DNA from: Mastigamoeba balamuthi
Lineage: Eukaryota; Evosea; Mastigamoebida; Mastigamoebidae
Reading direction: 5' to 3'
Assembly (NCBI GenBank): GCA_902651635.1
Contig: CACRSC010000058.1
Location: 149,754 to 190,069 of the forward strand
Length of the DNA stretch: 40,316 nt
Shown: in pieces, positions 39,923 to 40,316 of the stretch
How positions within the stretch are numbered: the stretch's first letter is position 1
Layout of the letters: the number at the start of each line of letters is the position of its first letter
Translations under genes and position numbers: made by a program
Notes under the pieces: generated by a model
What the model saw: the letters and a program-made list of their open reading frames with translations, nothing else
What the model was told of the DNA's origin: nothing
Database searches by the model: none

Positions 39923-40316
39923 GTTTATGTGTTGTTTTGCTTGCGATAGAGGCTCGAGGTCGATCGCCATCCCTTTGACGTGTCCCGTAAGATGAGAAAA
40001 ACCGACAGAAAGTCCAACAATGCCGACACCGGAGGGCCGATGACGTCAAATGTCGGTTGGTGGAGCTGAGCGGCACGGCTGGTGGGTGCCTGGCAGCACG
40101 GGCCGGCCAGCTGGACCCTTTCGTTGTGCCCGCTTGGCACTCGAGGGCACCCCAGCACCGGCGAGTCATAGTCAGCTGAGAGATGCGCTCGGAGCGAGCG
40201 TGGTGGTGTTCAGTGCAACAAACTGTGTGGCTAACTGCATGTGTGTTGTCCCAACGGGAAGATGTATGTTGCCTCTGGCCCGAGGGTTGGGGAACGGGGC
40301 CTCCCTCCTCAGTCGG
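39508..40316 (-). repeat. Right arm of the long inverted repeat, truncated by the window end
   Basis: Reverse complement of 30616-31424, including the promoter, exon 1, intron 1 and part of exon 2 of gene E. Base-by-base comparison of the outermost ~180 bp and identity of several frames across the rest show no differences. The repeat continues to the last base of the window. Confidence 0.92.

Noticed and set aside
1-40316. CRISPR arrays, operons, Shine-Dalgarno sites, rRNA genes, prophage genes
   Set aside because: None seen; all clear genes are eukaryotic and spliced, or single genes with their own spacing.

Overview
The window is nuclear DNA from a unicellular eukaryote. It is mostly very GC-rich, with conserved eukaryotic genes (PP2A B55, Arp2, a Rab-type GTPase, SAS10/UTP3) split by short spliceosomal introns of about 40-250 nt. 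Donors are very often GTGCGC, GTGCGT or GTGAG. Nothing looks bacterial or viral in layout: genes sit on both strands without operons or Shine-Dalgarno sites. An amoebozoan-like free-living protist is my best guess, but that is inference from gene content and base composition only.

Layout. 0.4-5.4 kb: divergent pair, PP2A B55 subunit (-) and Arp2 (+), sharing a 680-bp promoter region. 6.2-8.1 kb: an intronless, internally duplicated multi-pass membrane protein with an N-terminal zinc finger (+). 8.3-9.8 kb: TrpB2-type tryptophan synthase beta (-). 10.4-11.5 kb: F-box-Rab fusion (-). 12.2-14.8 kb: SAS10/UTP3 (+). From 15.2 kb the window is a protease/lectin cluster: five closely related genes (15.2 and 17.4 kb on +, 24.8 kb on -, 31.0 kb on +, 38.3 kb on -) each encode signal peptide, I29 propeptide, papain-type peptidase and a C-terminal two-repeat DM9/DUF3421 lectin-like domain, all with the same five-exon structure. 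A sixth papain gene (27.7-30.0 kb, +) has a different Cys-rich and unknown C-terminal extension. Interspersed are a lectin-like/TDP2-like EEP phosphodiesterase fusion (19.6-21.9 kb, -) and a trypsin-fold protein (23.3-24.4 kb, -).

The two rightmost papain-DM9 genes face each other tail to tail around a 5.6-kb AT-rich island (32.7-38.3 kb) that holds a decayed multi-exon DDE-like transposase gene and opposed arrays of a ~26-bp repeat. Their 5' halves are identical over at least 809 bp as an inverted repeat (30616-31424 against 39508-40316, running off the window end). Both have lost the papain catalytic cysteine (Gly in one, Ser in the other), while the other three keep Cys/His/Asn. This suggests a secreted lectin-protease family with active and pseudoenzyme members, perhaps used on mannose-bearing prey or surfaces; that role is inference.

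Gene models were built by hand. The exon sums for all spliced models close in frame, which supports them, but no transcript data were available.
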